Positions 1-10,265 of a DNA stretch of 64,000 nucleotides are shown piece after piece. The stretch comes from Fistulifera solaris. Its lineage: Eukaryota; Bacillariophyta; Bacillariophyceae; Naviculales; Stauroneidaceae. Each line of letters starts with the position of its first letter. The stretch's first letter is position 1. The stretch lies in NCBI GenBank assembly GCA_030295235.1, contig AP026150.1, positions 186,001-250,000 of the forward strand. The letters run 5' to 3'. The position numbers were made by a program, and so were the translations under genes. The notes below the pieces were generated by a model. That model saw only the letters and a program-made list of their open reading frames with translations, did not search any database and was not told where the DNA came from.

Positions 1-144
1 CCGATTGCGTCCACACAAGGTGGCAAAGAAACTGAGACCCATGTCGTGCAATTGCGGTAACGTGTCGGCATTCACGACGGTCGGATCCAAACGACAAGAA
101 GTCGTCGTCGTCCGATGATGGTCTATAGAATGAAAGTGTTTCAT
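1..144 (-). CDS. partial ORF, 5' end of an unidentified gene
   Basis: An ATG at 144 on the minus strand opens a frame of 48 codons that runs off the window edge without a stop. The visible N-terminus is His- and Thr-rich (MKHFHSIDHH then TTTT) and contains no domain I recognise. The surroundings fit a gene reading out of the window, divergent from the phosphoesterase at 504. Too little is visible to exclude a chance ORF. Confidence 0.35.
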   Translation of the reverse strand, partial: MKHFHSIDHHRTTTTSCRLDPTVVNADTLPQLHDMGLSFFATLCGRNR

Positions 145-503
145 CGTTTCACTGCTTCTACACGCGATAGTCAGCAAAATGAAAGGATAGGATGTTTAAT
201 AATAATAATAATAATATGAGAATGTGTTGTTGATGCAACAGATTCGTTGGTGTGATGAGGGAATCGTTTCATGAAAGGACGAGCGAGACCCATGACAGGA
301 CGGCGGGAGTCGCGAATAAACAAGAAAGAAAACGAGATACGGAGTACCAGTACTACGGAATAACGATGAACACACGCGAGGACACTTTGATATTTATTAT
401 ACTCCGGAGTAAACAAAAATGGATCTTCTTTTTCTTCATTCATTCATTCATTCATTTTGACATCTTCTTGCTTCAGAATCATTCAAAGATGATATGAACA
501 AAA
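145..503. other. intergenic region, probable divergent promoter
   Basis: This stretch lies between the partial minus-strand ORF and the plus-strand phosphoesterase. It holds a short (AAT)n run near 199-217 and an (ATTC)n run near 434-456. The small ORFs crossing it have no family features and I do not call them. Confidence 0.5.
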
Positions 504-777
504 ATGAATTTCCATTATCAAAGTTTCATTAGTCTTTTTTTCACGCTCGTCGTCGTGTCGGTTTGTGGTCGTCGAAAAACAAATACTACCAGTACCACCA
601 TTGTTACAAACCTCACGACAATTCACAATCCTAATTATTTATTTGCACAAGATATTACCATCCTGGTGGTGACAGATGTACATTCTTGGGTGGGTGGTCA
701 TGGACCGAATGAGCCGCATCTCAATATTAATTACGGTCACGTTGTGAGTTTTTATGAACGCCTGTTACAACACGCGC

Positions 778-808
<31 letters not shown>

Positions 809-2387
809 GAAGGATTTGTTTTTCGTGATGAATGGAGATTGGATTGATGGGACCGGTCTTTCCTTTGATTTGACAGCATTGACACAAATTTTACAACAAA
901 TGCCGTGGGATGCCATCAATGTTGGGAATCATGAATTGTACCATGCGCCCTTACTCGAATTCATTACACAACCTGGTGGAATGATTGATTGGTTTGGCAA
1001 CAAGTATTTGTCGTCCAATATTGTGCTTACAAAGACACAACAAACATTCGGACAGCGTTACGTCATTTTGCAAGGAAATCACAGTGCCGTGTTGACCTTT
1101 GGTTTCTTGTACAATATGAAAGATCATGTCGATACAGTTCTAGTCCAAGAGATTGAAGCGGTCGTACAAGAAGCTTGGTTTTTGGATGCACTCCACAACA
1201 ACACGTACGATGCCATCTTAGTGTTGGCACATATGCACGTCCAAGATCCTCTCGTGCAAGTTCTATTACAAAACATAAGAGAACAAGTGGGGACAACCAT
1301 GCCAGTGCAATTTATTACTGGACACACACATATTCGCGACTATGCCATTCTCGATGAGTGGAGTGCGTCCTTTGAGGCAGGACGGTATTTGGATACTATC
1401 GGTGTTGTGTCATTTCCCAAAGCAAATCAAAATACGACGACGAAAAATGCCACCCAATTATTTACGCATCATTTTCTGGATGCGAATCACGAGACATTGA
1501 GTGCCGTACTGGACGTCGACAGCATCGATACTCCCAAGGGCGTGGCACTGTCGCAATTCATTGCCACCACACGAGAGGAATTGGGACTCAATCAAGGAAT
1601 GGGTTGTATTAATCAATCCTACTACACAACTTCGGCCCTGGGTGACTCTGCTTCCTTGTGGGGGTTCTTTATCAATGCCGTCGTGCCCAGCGTTCTGCCA
1701 GGAAAACATGCTTTGATGTTGGACAAGGGAGATCTGCGTTATGACTTACTAAAAGGAAACGTGAGACTCGATGATATCATTGCGGTATCACCCTTTAACG
1801 ATACTCTCTATTACTGGAAGGACATTCCGGGAAGTGTGATTTTACAATTGAACGAATCGATGAACGTCCAACATGATACCAGTTTTCTTCCCCTACTGCC
1901 GTCTTATATACTGGCACCTTCCGAGACGATTGTTCCCAGCACACTTTACGAACTCATGACATCCGAATTTGAGATTCCATCGATACGAGAAGCACTCGTG
2001 GCGATCTTTCCGAACGCATTGGAAGCGAAACCCACGGACCTAACTGCAACACAACTTTGGCTGAACTATTTCCGTGAACACAGTTCGTGCGGTATTCCAC
2101 ATCCCGAACTGACGCCTCACAAAGACGAACATACCGAAAGCAATCAAACCCAGGCCGGGGAGCCAGATAGTTCTCAGGAAGATCAGATGCGTCTCTTGTT
2201 TGTGGGAGTGGCCATGGGGACTATTCTTGTATTAGGAGCCATCCACATACGGCAGAGAAGTCATCAGTTTACGAAACTGAGGGTGACACGAGAAGCGGTG
2301 ATACTAGACGCTCGGCACGAGTTCTCGGAGGAAGATTCATCATCGAAACATCGTATGGAGGAAGAGAGCGAAGGGCTTTTTGTGTAG
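504..2387 (+). CDS. membrane-anchored calcineurin-like metallophosphoesterase / 5'-nucleotidase family protein
   Basis: The 627-residue product begins with a signal-peptide-like segment (SLFFTLVVVSVCG) and ends with one membrane segment (about residues 553-573) and a short charged tail. The metallophosphatase motifs appear in order: DVH near residue 58, GDWIDG near 112, GNHE near 139, a metal-binding His in LAHMH, and GHTH near 273. The layout resembles the YHR202W-type branch of 5'-nucleotidase/metallophosphoesterases, which hydrolyse phosphate esters with two metal ions. Substrate cannot be told from sequence. An 11-residue polyglutamine run (CAA repeat, 777-809) sits between the first and second motifs, probably in a loop. 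N-glycosylation sites and the signal peptide suggest an extracytoplasmic catalytic domain. The ATG at 504 is the first one before the signal peptide. Confidence 0.85.
777..809 (+). repeat. CAA trinucleotide repeat encoding polyglutamine
   Basis: Ten CAA codons plus one CAG encode eleven glutamines inside the phosphoesterase. The run keeps frame and lies between catalytic motifs, so its length may vary without loss of the gene. Confidence 0.9.
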
Positions 2388-3344
2388 TGATGATCCAATG
2401 CGTCAGGGACGGTTTGGTCCGAACAAAGACCTGCCGCAGTGCGCTTCCAATTGGTTCCATTTTGAACTAAGATCCCATTCTTTTCTGGGAAAACGAATGT
2501 TGTGGAGGAACAATAAATCATGTGTTCTTAGATTGTAAAGAAGAGGACCTAGATTTGCTTCGTAGACGACTCACTCATCCGATCAGATACGGGAACTGCT
2601 GTAATGTCCAAGCTGTTCAAGTTTCTAGTCTTTGTTAGAATTTGAAGTTCAAGCTCGAGGTTGTTGAAAAGTGGGTGACCTTTTCGGTTGGGGTGGAAAA
2701 AGACTTTTCGACGTCAGTGCGAAAGCAGATCGTGAATCATCCTCGTCAGCACTAGATCGTGATTGAAGAGAGGGTTTCTATGGCAATGAATGTACTTTCT
2801 TTCCACAAGTTAGGCTTTGTCAAACTCAATTCTGATTGGCGGAGGTCCAGGTGTCTCAATGACGCATTTGTACTTTTTTACGTTCTCAAGTCAGAAGCGA
2901 GTTTACTAGCACAGCGGATAGCGAATGCGGGTGAAACCTGGCGGAAAACAGGAAGCGCTTTCATCGTTTTGATTTGCTGTAAACTTGAAGCTTCTATGGT
3001 ATTCCTATCGCTTCGATAATGATACACAAAAAATACTTATGAAGTGAAGTACTGAAAACCTCCAATCCACGTCCAAGTGAGCTAGCCGTCGGAAGAAATG
3101 TCGGACCATGTGCTCAACATCCGGGAGAAGCGTTGACGCATTCTTGTCTTGGAGGCACATTCCTACTGAATACATCAGTCTAAGCTTCAAGACGCTCTAC
3201 GGTCATAGTTGCATACTTTTGTACGTTTTCTGCGGTGGCTCGATCTGTTATCCCCGCCAACGTCGCTTGGATTTCCGATGTTGGAGCTGCGAGGAGCACA
3301 TAATTTCGGACGGCCCACTTCGACCTAAAGACTATACAAAAGCC
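2388..3344. other. 957-bp intergenic stretch, nothing recognised
   Basis: This region separates the phosphoesterase stop from the proposed HSF start. It contains only short ORFs of unremarkable composition on both strands. I see no RNA gene, repeat or conserved protein fragment. It presumably holds the 3' end of the upstream transcript and the promoter of the HSF-type gene. Confidence 0.4.
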
Positions 3345-4309
3345 ATGTGCCTACAACAAGCTTCGCCTTTAACTCCTGAAGATATTGCCGTGTCGGCATT
3401 GACCGACATGACGAGCAGCCAAACTGAAACAAGCAGCAAAGCGGTTGAGAAAACCCCAAAGTCCGCAAAACCAAGAAGCGCTTTAGCTTTCCGGTGCAAC
3501 CTACCGTAATTCAGTCGATCACTCCGTTGCGGGGCCAGGTCGACCACAGTTACCGGGATTTCTCGAAGATTCCTGCGGAAAAGGACTATGCGATACCTTT
3601 CAAGATTGAGGACATGTCGTTTGCTGAGAAGTTGCAGCACATTTTGTCTCGCGAAGAATTCAAGTGCATCACTTGGTTGCCTCACGGACGTGCCTTCAAA
3701 GTGATTGTACCGCTGGCGTTCGAGCGCCAAGTGTGCGAAGAATACTTTGGTCACAAACGATACTCCAGCTTTTTGCGACAGCTCAATAATCATGGTTTCA
3801 AGCACATTACGAAAGGTCCCGATCGTAATTCCTACTACCATGAATGTTTTCTCCGGAACATGCCTCATCTTTGTAAATACATGCCCGATTCCAAGGATGC
3901 CCGGCGTCAGATACCCGACCCTGAGAATGAGCCCGATCTCTACGAGATTTCGAAACGATTTTCTTTTGCGGGTGCGGTCGAGGTCAAATCACCATCGATC
4001 GTTCCGGAGACTCCGAGTACTTCACTCCTTTCCTCTCGCACGGCTTCCGAACTTCCTTGGATGGTGCCACCTCCAGCAAAGAGAGTAGCTGTCGGAACTG
4101 CATCCTTACCGAGTTTGGCGACCTTGCCTCCGGTGTTACCGGCGACGCCCCATTTGGTGCAACTCGCGCAAACGCTGCGACGTGACGAATTGATCCGCAA
4201 AGCTGCCCTCGTCGCCTCATTGGAAAACCGACAAGCCTTGCAGCAATTTACCGCTACCAACCAGGCGAACGTCCTGAATGATTTGATTCTCCGTAACATG
4301 TTCCGGTAA
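3345..4309 (+). CDS. heat-shock-factor-type DNA-binding protein, frame broken near 3450
   Basis: The HSF-type winged-helix DNA-binding domain is clear, with FAEKLQHIL, ITWLPHGRAF, the recognition-helix segment SSFLRQLNNHGF and YYHECFLRNMP. It is followed by a linker and a C-terminal helical stretch rich in Q, N and L. The domain frame has no ATG of its own. Its codons upstream (…KVRKTKKRFSF) run to a stop at 3446, while the ATG at 3345 opens an adjacent frame (MCLQQASPL…). One extra base in the AAAACCCC run at 3450-3457 joins them into 322 codons, that is 321 residues. I see no long heptad HR-A/B oligomerisation region after the DNA-binding domain, so oligomeric state is uncertain. The HSF family is expanded in diatoms and many members are probably not heat-specific. 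A very short intron is a weaker explanation for the frame change. Confidence 0.8.
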
Positions 4310-5309
4310 ATGGAGGAGGGGTCTTTTGGGGATGGTTGCACGGATGCTAGCAACTCATTTAGTGCGTCCACTAAATTACTTTTCTTTAGATTTTAATATT
4401 GTTATTCTAATTTCAATACGAACTACCATCTAGAGTCATGGTTTATTTAGTGAGGGGTTGACTATATTTCCTTGTTGAACGAGACCTACTAGACCTAGGA
4501 ACGAAGGTCAATTTTTAACCAAGTGCCCACCTTAGATCGGAACCGTTCCGCTTTGTCATCAGAAATTGCGTGTTCCCAAAGTGTCAAAATCCGAAGCGTT
4601 GAATTTTGCATTTCGGCTGTGGCACTTGGAAAGAATGAGCTGGTGGCGGGTGGGACACGCCTTAAGAAGTCTAGACAAAAGAGTATAGAGACTCGTGGGC
4701 GTCGATCTACTGTTTCTTGACACACAGCCAAGCCACTGGACACGCCAGCGGTGACAAGGTGTTCGGATTTGTTACATCTCCGCTTCCGCAACAAATTTCA
4801 CTATTTCAATGGGTTCGCATTTGTAACATCCACGTTTACTATCTAGCAGATTGTGGTATGGCGAACGTGGCAACTTCCAGTGGCCTTTCGGAATTGCGTG
4901 TTCGATTAAAGTTATGGCTTAGAAATTCGTGAATGACAAGTCTTGTGCTACGATGACGTCAACGTGTCCGGGTATCAGACGCCCCTGTACACTCACAGAG
5001 GATTGAGGAACGTTTGAAAAGAGCCAATGACCTGCCGCGCCTCCACACACGGTACCCGATGAACGACAATGAACGGACAGGAATTTCCGTTGTAGAAACC
5101 CTTCCGAGCCAGCCGATCCCTCGGAGGGAGCTGCAGCAAAATATTCGTCGGAGACTCCAAGAAAAGGGAGCGCTCGTTCCGTTCATTTCCAATATACGTC
5201 CAGTTACCGGTACTTCGTAGGCTGTTCTATTCATTATTCGTTCAATTGGCTTTTTCTTTTTGTACACTCAAACTTACTCGCTTTGACACAAAAAAGAAAT
5301 GCTCACAAC
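4310..5309. other. 1-kb intergenic stretch with weak small ORFs
   Basis: No gene is firmly supported here. The best candidate is an open frame from 4957 to 5220 (plus) that lacks an ATG at its start. Its residues look protein-like, with basic and amphipathic segments (RRELQQNIRRRLQEKG). A second frame at 4717-4932 ends before it. These could be remnants of a decayed gene or chance frames. Confidence 0.35.
4957..5220 (+). pseudogene. possible gene remnant, small open frame without start
   Basis: The frame after the stop at 4954 is open to the TAG at 5218 (87 codons). The first ATG comes only inside, in RYPMNDNERTG. The composition (many R, Q and E) looks more like coding than neighbouring frames, but I recognise no family. 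It could be a last exon whose upstream exons are degraded, or noise. Confidence 0.2.
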
Positions 5310-7507
5310 ATGTTAGGACCCGATCGCTTTACTTTCGAAACTCCCAATGTCATTGATCCGGGGGATATGCCACCGGTAGCTCCGCGTCGTGAAGTATCGT
5401 CCAAGGAAACGACCACACCATCGACCCATTCGTCTTCAGACGATGACGACGATTCCGATTATCGACAAGCTCGTTCCAGTACCGCACGCTTATTAAGAGA
5501 TATTGAGGATTTGGAATTGACGGGTGATGATACGAAACAGAATCCGTATCATTACAACGACGACGACGATGACGAAGAACACAATCATCATTCGTTACCG
5601 ACTGCTGAAGAAGCGCGCCTGCATGCAACATCTCTTCTTTCAGCAAAACAGAATCGACGAAGCAATCTCGGTCGGTCGGTGCGTATTGATGCTCCGTATC
5701 GAAAACATTTGCTGCGGAAACGAATGATTCATTTGGCTATAAAATACGGTTGGATTCCGTTATTACTTGTGCTTCTCGTGGTATTGTTGGTAGTTTTTGT
5801 TCGACACCGTACAGCATCGGCACAACCCGACAGCAGCTTTGAACAGCAACGAAAATACAATTATTTTGTCAATTTCTTGAGTCAATCCGGAATTAGTTCC
5901 GTACATCATTTGACGACCGAGGGCACCGCCCAACACGAAGCCGTGTGGTGGTTGGCGCGCGAGGATCAGGCATTACCCACGACGTTCCCTCAAGATCAAC
6001 TGACTGACTATCGATTCGTGCAGCGCTATGTCCTCGCGGTGTTGTATTTTGCCCTCGACGGTCCAGAATGGAAAAATCAAGCCAACTTTCTGACACCCCA
6101 ACACGAATGTGCGTGGTACGCTCCGTCCTATTTCGATCAATTTTTGGGACATTATTACGCGGTCGGAGTGACGTGTGATCCGGTCGAAATGCGTGTTCAG
6201 GATTTGTTTTTGCCCCGCAACAATTTGAAAGGTGTCTTGCCCACAGAATTGATGCACTTGATGCATCTGAAAATGATATCGCTGCCGGGGAATACCGTGT
6301 TTGGAGAAATTCCGTCCGGGATCCAGGTATTGTCCCATTTGAAGTATCTGGATTTGAAGTACAATCAAATTTCCGGATATATTCCGGATTGGATTGATCG
6401 TTGGAGCAATCTCGAAGTCTTAACGTTGTCCAACAATGCCATGGAAGGGAGTGTCCCGGACGCCGTTTCGACACTGACGCGCTTGCGTACGCTCGCGTTG
6501 GACGACAATATGTTCACCGGCAATTTCTCTTTTGCGGAATCACTCACGCGATTAGAGTATTTTTACGCCGACCGGAATCTATTTTCATTTACGATCGACG
6601 ATACCTTCTTATCGAGTTTGATCAAATTGGATGAACTCGATCTCAGTTCGAATGACATTTCTTGTACGGAATTCCCGACCCATTTGTTGCAACATCCGAA
6701 CTTGGACGTATTGGATTTGGCAGATAACCGTCTGCAAGCTTCACTTCCGGCCGTCTTGGAAACGAATTTGGGCCTCGAATTTTTGTCCCTGCGCGACAAT
6801 CGTTTGTCGGGTCCCGTTCCCTCCAGTCTTCGATCGTTGCGGCGCTTGAAGCACTTGGACTTACAGAACAACGCGTTGACGGGAAAGTTGCCACTCGAGT
6901 TGAAAGAACTCACGGGATTGACGTACTTGGCTCTGGGATACAACAACTTTACCCGGACGCAAGATCTTCCACCCTTTTGGATGAATTGAGCAGTTTGCGG
7001 GAATTGTCGTTACCGTCTCATTCGCTGACAGGTACCATTCCCGGTTGGTTGGCGCAGTATTTACCCCAATTGGTCTATTTGGATTTGAGTTACAACGAAC
7101 TCAAGTTGGGGATTCCTAGCAATTTGCTGCAAATGTCGTCTTTGGAAATCTTGTTGTTGAACGACAATCAGTTGATTGGGACGCTTCCTACTTCTTCTGA
7201 AATTACCAACGATGCCTTGCAAGTTCTGACGTTGCATCACAATGAAAATCTCGCGGGGAATATATCACCACTGTGTCAAAATGGCTCTCTCTTAATGGGT
7301 TACGATTGCGCCACTTCTCTGCAATGCACGTGCTGTGCGGCCTGTTGTCCCACCAATGAAGATTGCTATCACGACGAACTACGTAGTACGATCGTGGCGA
7401 ACGAAGGCTTGTGGGAATACAAATACGAGCGTTCCCCCTTTGGCATGGAACCGGAACGTATGGATGCGAATGATCTGTTTGCAGTATTGCATCAACAACA
7501 GCCATGA
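5310..7507 (+). CDS. transmembrane leucine-rich-repeat protein, frame broken at 6975-6978
   Basis: An acidic 140-residue N-terminal region is followed by one membrane segment (WIPLLLVLLVVLLVVFV) and a long leucine-rich-repeat region with plant-like repeats such as LDLKYNQISGYIP, LTLSNNAMEGSVP and LSLRDNRLSGPVP. A Cys-rich end (CTCCAACCPTNEDC) closes it. The membrane segment lies near the N-terminus with no signal peptide, so a type II orientation with an extracellular LRR domain is inferred. The frame breaks at TTTT (6975-6978). A fifth T turns PPFWMN-stop into PPFLDELSSLREL, continuing the LRR consensus for another 170 residues, total 732 residues. The start is the ATG at 5310 after an in-frame TTG. 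No kinase domain is present. Receptor-like or adhesive roles are guesses from architecture. Confidence 0.8.
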
Positions 7508-7742
7508 ATGCGGATTGGATCGTAAGTCGCTATACAAATGAATAATCAAAAATATACTGAACTACATTTTCACTCGCAATTCTACTAGTCCGAAGTGTGG
7601 GCTAAAGGAACCGACAACTGCAACGTTTCGCGATATCTCACAAGAGTCCTACCTGATCATTCATTCGAGAGCTCTTTAATTCTGTCATGCAATTCTGATT
7701 ATATAGTAGTCGAGTATTATAGTAGTAGAGTACTCCTCGTTC

Positions 7743-9750
7743 TTAGTCCACCTTGATGGTCCCAAAGATTTTTCGCGTAAACCACAGCGAGGTTAACGTT
7801 CCCACTGTTCCAAAGACCAGGAACATGGCAAAGCAAATCAAAAACATATATCCGAAATACAACAAGTACGTCATGATCATGCGACTGGCTTCCAACGTGC
7901 GGAACCAAAAGATACTGTACGCAAACGTGTAAAAGGCGGTACTACCGGCACAAATGAACGAATACCACCACCAACGGTGATTCTCGGCACAGAGCTGGTA
8001 ATACACCAACAAGACCGTGATTTCGGCGCATGTTACAATCAGAATGAGGTACACAATCAAAGTAAAGCCAAACACGTAGTAGAACTGGTCCATCCACAAA
8101 CTCGTCATGATAAAGAAAAAGTTCCACGTAAGCGGCGGCAAAGGGAATGACCCCCGTCAAGGCCATACCCACCATGGGGTGCATGAGAGGTGGAGGCGGA
8201 GGAATCGCACGAGCAATCGTGCTCGTCACCGTGGGAAACTCAATCGGTTCGGCCTTGAAACCAAAGTAAGCGCCCAGGAACACGAGCGGGATCGAAATCA
8301 AGCACCACATAGCTCCCACAATGATGACATCCAACAAAGGTGCGCTGGCCGAAGATTGCTTGAACCACAAGATAATGTTGAAGAACAAGAACGTGAAGAA
8401 GGTTGTTCCGGGGAATAATACCGCCGTAAGAACGGTACACAGTTGCCAGTCGCGTCCACGGAAGGATTTGTAAATGTGACTGCTCAAATACCCTGCCACG
8501 ATCCCGAACAACATGTACACTACCAAAAGGAAGATCATCAATGACCCACGACGGGCGGGAGACAAGAATCCAATGGCCGAAAAGATAATGGCAAACAGCG
8601 CCGTCAGGCACAACTGCGCCCCCGATCCGCAAAAGACACAATAGAGCATCGGAACGTTCTGCGGAGGGCGGAAGACATCGGCATGCACCAATTTCCATCC
8701 CGTTTCTTCTGATTCTTCGTCCTTTTCTTCGTCGGCTAGAACGGCGAGCGCTTCGTAGGCGGCAATATCCCGTCGTAAATTGCGCACCAAGACGGAAATG
8801 ACCAACAACGACAAGAACATGACGACCAGAATCGAGTTGGTGATGGAATACCAGTGCACTTTGGCGGGTACCAAATGATCTGTTCGAACACAAAAAGGGT
8901 TGAGTGCGCGATTTTGTTATAGCGGCAACTGCCACACTCTCGTCTACGAACCTTCATTCAAATAGATATCCCACCGCGACGTCCATTCAATGTCACTCGG
9001 TTCCCACAGTACGTCGTACGTATATAAAATAGTTTCATCAGGTTTGACAACTTGACTCAATTTGATCATATCTCGACTGAGATGAACTTCGGAAGGACAC
9101 GTTTTGAGTTTCTTCGTTTTGCCTTCCTCCGAGGTACCATCCCACTTGTATTTGTTTTCAAATTCGTGTTTCACACTGAGTGGTTCTACCGCAAATCCAA
9201 CGACACTGTACCCACCATCTTCATTGGCATGATAATCCACGTGAATATTGACGTGATTGTAAATATACGGTAACTGAGTATCGGCCGACACGAACCCAAT
9301 GGGAAAACCACCGGCATAGCGCTTCTTTTCGTCTCCGTGTGCATCCAATCCCAAGGCCGCCGATGGCAAATTATCAATAATCCAATTATTGTGATATCCG
9401 TATTGAATGTGGAGTCGCAATTTGGAATGCTCTAATTTGCTCAATTGCTTTTGACACAATGGACGACAATACACTTCTTCCAACATTTTTAACTGGTAGG
9501 GTGAATTCTGAATCTTGTTGCCCGTCAAGAATTCCCCCAAATTTTCCGATACCATTTGAATGCCTTCGGTAGGTTCACAAAACGGTAAACGATAATAGCC
9601 CCGGGGCATTTGTGTGTGCGTCGAAGTCATCGAATTGACTTTGAGGGGGACGTCTTCCCCTTCCCGAAAGGAATGCGGTTGCACGCCCGGAATATAAAAC
9701 GCGTGTCCTTGGACACAACAGGAGAGTAATAAAACTAGTGAAAACAACAT
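7743..9750 (-). CDS. nonaspanin (TM9SF family), one intron, frame broken at 8116-8120
   Basis: The 644-residue product has a signal peptide (MLFSLVLLLSCCVQGHAFYIPG), a luminal domain with the family block YYRLPFCEP, and about nine membrane segments. It ends in TIKVD, matching the KXD/E signal that holds TM9 proteins in the Golgi through COPI. An intron at 8880-8951 (GT-AG, 72 nt) joins IYLNE to DHLVPAKVHWYS. The five-A run at 8116-8120 is one base too long: removing one changes VELFLYHDE-like reading into VELFFIMTSLWMDQFYYVFGF, the expected membrane segment. The total is then a whole number of codons. Nonaspanins act in Golgi/endosome traffic and adhesion. The start at 9750 is chosen because the signal peptide begins there, although in-frame ATGs lie upstream. 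Confidence 0.88.
8880..8951 (-). other. intron of the TM9SF gene
   Basis: The 72-nt GT-AG intron has donor GTTCGT and acceptor ACAG. Removing it joins LNE to DHLVPAK, which matches the conserved order of the family at the end of the luminal domain. Confidence 0.8.
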
Positions 9751-10265
9751 GATGATTGATGATGAATGGAAGGAAGGGAGGAAGGAAGGAAAACAATAAT
9801 ACTCCATTATCATTCGCAAGGGCTGCAGGCAATACGTAGTATAAGCACTTGGCATGACCATTGCAACAACACAGCAGCGGCTGTTCGAGTACAAAGTACA
9901 AAGTATACCTTTTCCAATTACCCACCGGTCTTTCCGTTGCTATTGACACCTATACTGAATGTGATCCGTTGCAGTGGAACTCAATTCTTCATTAACTACT
10001 TGGAAGCCATGTTCTGTCGCAATGCGAGTAAAAGGCCGGCGCGGAGGTGGCACCGCCATGCGTACAGGAACTTGTAGAGTGCAAAAACCTATGGACACGA
10101 CTGTAGTCGTGGTTTTCCGTTGCGCGGTCTTTTTCTCGTCCCTTTCGTCGCATTTGTTTTTCATTATTTTTCATTTTCATTACTTTTTCCAAAAACATTG
10201 GCTTGCATCATCATACTACCCTGCCCATTGCATCATCATTTTCTTGATTAACTAACAACTCTAGA
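9751..10265. promoter_or_regulatory. shared divergent promoter region of TM9SF and MCM2
   Basis: The 515 bp between the head-to-head starts of the TM9SF and MCM2 genes must hold both 5' leaders and promoters. I see purine-rich GGAAGGAAGG runs near 9767-9790 and T-rich runs near 10125-10190, but no named factor site I would defend. Confidence 0.5.

Noticed and set aside
3108-3509. 133-codon ORF upstream of the HSF domain as an independent gene
   Set aside because: Its 3' part from the ATG at 3345 is better explained as the N-terminus of the HSF-type protein. The part before 3345 is Cys/Ser-rich without features.
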